Part shown: in pieces, positions 44,975 to 47,094 of the stretch
Layout of the letters: each line of letters starts with the position of its first letter
Numbering within the stretch: position 1 is the stretch's first letter
Assembly (NCBI GenBank): GCA_903876765.1
Contig: CAIRBH010000011.1
Location: 1 to 47,094, forward strand
Direction: 5' to 3'
Length of the DNA stretch: 47,094 bases
Origin: an uncultured Pseudomonadota bacterium
GTDB taxonomy: Bacteria; Pseudomonadota; Gammaproteobacteria; Burkholderiales; Methylophilaceae
The notes under the pieces: generated by a model
Databases searched by the model: none
Told to the model about the DNA's origin: nothing
The model's input: only the letters and a program-made list of their open reading frames with translations
Translations under genes and position numbers: made by a program

Positions 44975-46099
44975 TTAAACCTCGCAAGGAATGCAGTCTG
45001 GACGCTGGCGATCAAAAATCTCATTAGCCCACAACATAATGATGGCCTCACTGTCTCCAATATTAGTTATGTCATGCACCCAACCAGGAATGCTATCTAC
45101 AACTTGCGATTTATCAGAAGAAACTGTTATATCAATAATTTCGCCTGTAATAATGTGTCGAAATCGCATCCGCGCTAAGCCTCTAACCACAAGAAACTTC
45201 TCCGTCTTACTGTGGTGATAATGCGAACCGCGTGTTATACCTGGATGCACCGTAAAAAAAGAAAACTGGCCACAATCGGGTGTCTTTAGCATCTCAACAA
45301 AAATACCTCGCTCATCACCATATTGTGGAAGATTGTAAGTGAACTGCTCCGACGGCAAATAACTAATATAGGTTGAATAAAGCGCACGCACTATACCTGT
45401 ACCTACCCGTTCCGAAATTAAATTAGTACGGCAGTTTTTAAATGCCGTTATCTGCTCCGCCAATGCACCCAAGGAAATATCATATATCGGGTTGATCTTA
45501 CCCCTCAACAAATCAAACTTAGAATCATCTAAGACACGTAATAATTCATCAACTACATCATCAATATAAGCCAATTGCAAAGTCACCGAAGCATCGTTAA
45601 CCTGAATTGGCAAACCACGAGCAATATTGTGACAAAATGTTGCCACAACAGAGTTGTAATAAGGCTTGCACCACTTACCAAACACACCAGGTAAGCGATA
45701 AATAACAGCTGAATTGCCAGTTTCAGCCACAAAACTTTCAACTATATGTTCGGCAGCAAGCTTACTTATGCCATAAGGGTTTTCACATTGCGCTTGTGTT
45801 GATGAAGCAAGAATCAGTGGTATATTCCGCCCATTGAGTCTAATAGACTCGCACAAAGTGCGAGTTAGCTCAGTATTAACTCGCGCAAAATCGGCAACAT
45901 CGTCCGGCCGATTCTCGCCAGCCAAATGTACAATAGCATCTGCGCTCGCGACCATTGCTGTAAGCAATTCATCACTGTCGCCACGGACGAATGACAAGAC
46001 TTCAGTATTAGACTGCTCACCCAAGCGAACAAGTAAATTCTTGCCAATAAATCCTGCTACACCTGTAACCAAAATTCGCCGTTGATTACTCATACTCAT
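44975..46099 (-). CDS. fnlB: FnlB/WbjC/CapF-type bifunctional reductase-epimerase
   Basis: This 374-residue protein has an N-terminal SDR domain (GVAGFIGKNLLVRLG; YGISKLAAEH as YxxxK motif) and a C-terminal cupin (GDERGIFVEMLKTPDCGQFSF in pieces, then PGITRGSHYHHSKTEKFLV with zinc-type His residues). This fusion is specific to the CapF/WbjC/FnlB family: the cupin epimerises C3 and the SDR domain reduces C4 of the 4-keto sugar made by FnlA. Length matches CapF (about 369). Its ATG overlaps the fnlA stop by four bases. Confidence 0.93.
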   Translation of the reverse strand: MSMSNQRRILVTGVAGFIGKNLLVRLGEQSNTEVLSFVRGDSDELLTAMVASADAIVHLAGENRPDDVADFARVNTELTRTLCESIRLNGRNIPLILASSTQAQCENPYGISKLAAEHIVESFVAETGNSAVIYRLPGVFGKWCKPYYNSVVATFCHNIARGLPIQVNDASVTLQLAYIDDVVDELLRVLDDSKFDLLRGKINPIYDISLGALAEQITAFKNCRTNLISERVGTGIVRALYSTYISYLPSEQFTYNLPQYGDERGIFVEMLKTPDCGQFSFFTVHPGITRGSHYHHSKTEKFLVVRGLARMRFRHIITGEIIDITVSSDKSQVVDSIPGWVHDITNIGDSEAIIMLWANEIFDRQRPDCIPCEV

Positions 46100-47094
46100 T
46101 CTTCTGCCAACACATCTTCACCACGAGCAATCGCTTGCATAAATCGCAATTTCATTAACAAAGCTTTCATCCCATTCACATCAAGCCTAGTAGTATTATG
46201 CGAGTTATAATCCACAGCTTCAGAAATTTGAGTTTCTCCTTGATCCGTAAATTTACCATAATTCAAATCACGCAGATCTGGCGGCACGCGGAAATAACCA
46301 CCTAAGTCTTGCGCCGCCACCATTTCTTCACGACTAAGTAATGTCTCAAACAACTTCTCGCCATGGCGAGTGCCAATGACTCGCACTTCATGGTTTGATA
46401 CACCTAGCAGGCTAGTCAATGCCTGAGTTAACGTCGCTATCGTCGCAGCCGGCGCTTTTTGCACGAATATATCACCTGGGTTACCATGTTCAAAAGCATA
46501 TAAAACCAAGTCCACAGCATCATCCAGCGTCATCATAAAGCGCGTCATTGTAGGATCAGTAATGGTGATTTCTTTACCCGCACGAATCTGATCAACAAAC
46601 AATGGCACAACAGAGCCACGTGATGCCATTACATTCCCGTAGCGCGTTACACAAATCGTAGTAGCATCACTTTCACGCGACTTAGCAACGGCTACCTTCT
46701 CCATCATCGCTTTGCTGATGCCCATTGCATTAATCGGATACACTGCTTTGTCTGTACTCAGACAAATCACTCGCTTAATTCCTATCGTAACAGCAGCTTC
46801 AAGTACATTCTCCGTGCCGAGAACATTAGTCTTAACCGCTTGCAATGGGAAGAACTCGCATGATGGCACCTGCTTAAGTGCAGCCGCATGAAATACATAA
46901 TCCACACCCTTCATTGCTTGGCTAACACTTTCGTATTCACGAACATCTCCAATATAAAACTTAAGCTTTGGATTGTTAAACGCGATGCGCATATCTTCTT
47001 GTTTTTTTTCATCACGACTGAAAATACGAATTTCGCGAACATCAGTAGAAAGAAAGCGCTTCAGCACAGCATTCCCGAAGGAACCTGTTCCACC
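46096..47094 (-). CDS. fnlA: FnlA/WbjB/CapE-type UDP-GlcNAc 4,6-dehydratase, 5' end cut
   Basis: The reading frame stays open to the window edge, giving 332 residues of a protein expected to be about 344. It is an extended SDR enzyme: Rossmann motif GGTGSFGNAV at the very start, DVREYESVSQAM, FHAAALKQVPSCE, STDKAVYPINAMGISKAMMEK. The catalytic helix has Met-x3-Lys in place of Tyr-x3-Lys, typical of inverting FlaA1/PseB/CapE dehydratases. It starts UDP-L-FucNAc (or UDP-L-QuiNAc) synthesis from UDP-GlcNAc. The start codon and promoter lie outside the window; a GTG near 47067 is internal, not the start. Confidence 0.94.
   Translation of the reverse strand, partial: GGTGSFGNAVLKRFLSTDVREIRIFSRDEKKQEDMRIAFNNPKLKFYIGDVREYESVSQAMKGVDYVFHAAALKQVPSCEFFPLQAVKTNVLGTENVLEAAVTIGIKRVICLSTDKAVYPINAMGISKAMMEKVAVAKSRESDATTICVTRYGNVMASRGSVVPLFVDQIRAGKEITITDPTMTRFMMTLDDAVDLVLYAFEHGNPGDIFVQKAPAATIATLTQALTSLLGVSNHEVRVIGTRHGEKLFETLLSREEMVAAQDLGGYFRVPPDLRDLNYGKFTDQGETQISEAVDYNSHNTTRLDVNGMKALLMKLRFMQAIARGEDVLAEE

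Noticed and set aside
44930-45178. An 82-codon plus-strand frame over the fnlB-fnlC junction
   Set aside because: Shadow of the FnlB cupin region; both flanking genes are well supported on the minus strand.

Overview
The window looks like a chromosomal segment of a betaproteobacterium, most likely in or near the Nitrosomonadales (the Gallionellaceae, Sulfuricellaceae and Methylophilaceae neighbourhood). The basis is the gene set: form II RuBisCO with CbbQ/CbbO, a proteobacterial phosphoribulokinase, the RNase E / RluC / HAD phosphatase / Rieske / SppA block, and fairly AT-rich coding DNA. The genus cannot be fixed by reading alone.

Layout. Positions 1-3.8 kb hold the tail of a cold-shock protein gene with its terminator, a SemiSWEET transporter, a lipoprotein SGNH esterase behind a PQQ-type quinoprotein dehydrogenase, and an unrecognised membrane protein with a cysteine cluster. 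Positions 3.8-9.5 kb hold the carbon-fixation block: cbbM-cbbQ-cbbO on the minus strand and a divergent phosphoribulokinase gene. A strong hairpin lies between cbbM and cbbQ. Positions 9.5-12.3 kb are a molybdate operon, modA - di-Mop protein - modB - modC, joined by 4-11 base overlaps. Positions 12.4-15.2 kb hold a GAF-MshEN-PilB/GspE ATPase with no pilus genes beside it, and a small VF530-family protein.

Positions 15.2-25 kb form a glycogen/glucan block. A minus-strand run (glgC, GH57 glucanase, amylomaltase, ROK kinase) is divergent from glgB-pgi. With prk and cbbM this links CO2 fixation to storage glycogen and hexose phosphates; glycogen synthase and phosphorylase are not in the window. 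Positions 25-37.4 kb are housekeeping: sppA, Rieske protein, HAD phosphatase, rluC, a 646-base intergenic region containing the rne leader, rne, trxB, an Smr protein, an NTF2-like protein, an ABC exporter, ispF-ispD and a purine phosphoribosyltransferase.

Positions 37.4-39.7 kb form an island of three unrelated type II toxin-antitoxin modules (RelE/YafQ-like with Phd; BrnT with an Xre protein; RelE with RelB/RHH). Each has its own inverted-repeat operator and promoter. Each is preceded, 74-108 bases upstream of its first gene, by a copy of the same roughly 20-base element (GGGGC(A/G)AT(T/A)GCAGGCCTAAG-like). This is the most unexplained pattern in the window.

Positions 39.7-47.1 kb are the end of a surface-polysaccharide cluster: fnlA (cut by the window edge), fnlB, fnlC, a WbuB-like glycosyltransferase, a WbuC-like cupin, an unrecognised protein with an RNxLH motif, and rfbA-rfbC. 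It would supply UDP-L-FucNAc or UDP-L-QuiNAc and part of dTDP-L-rhamnose synthesis for an O-antigen or capsule repeat.
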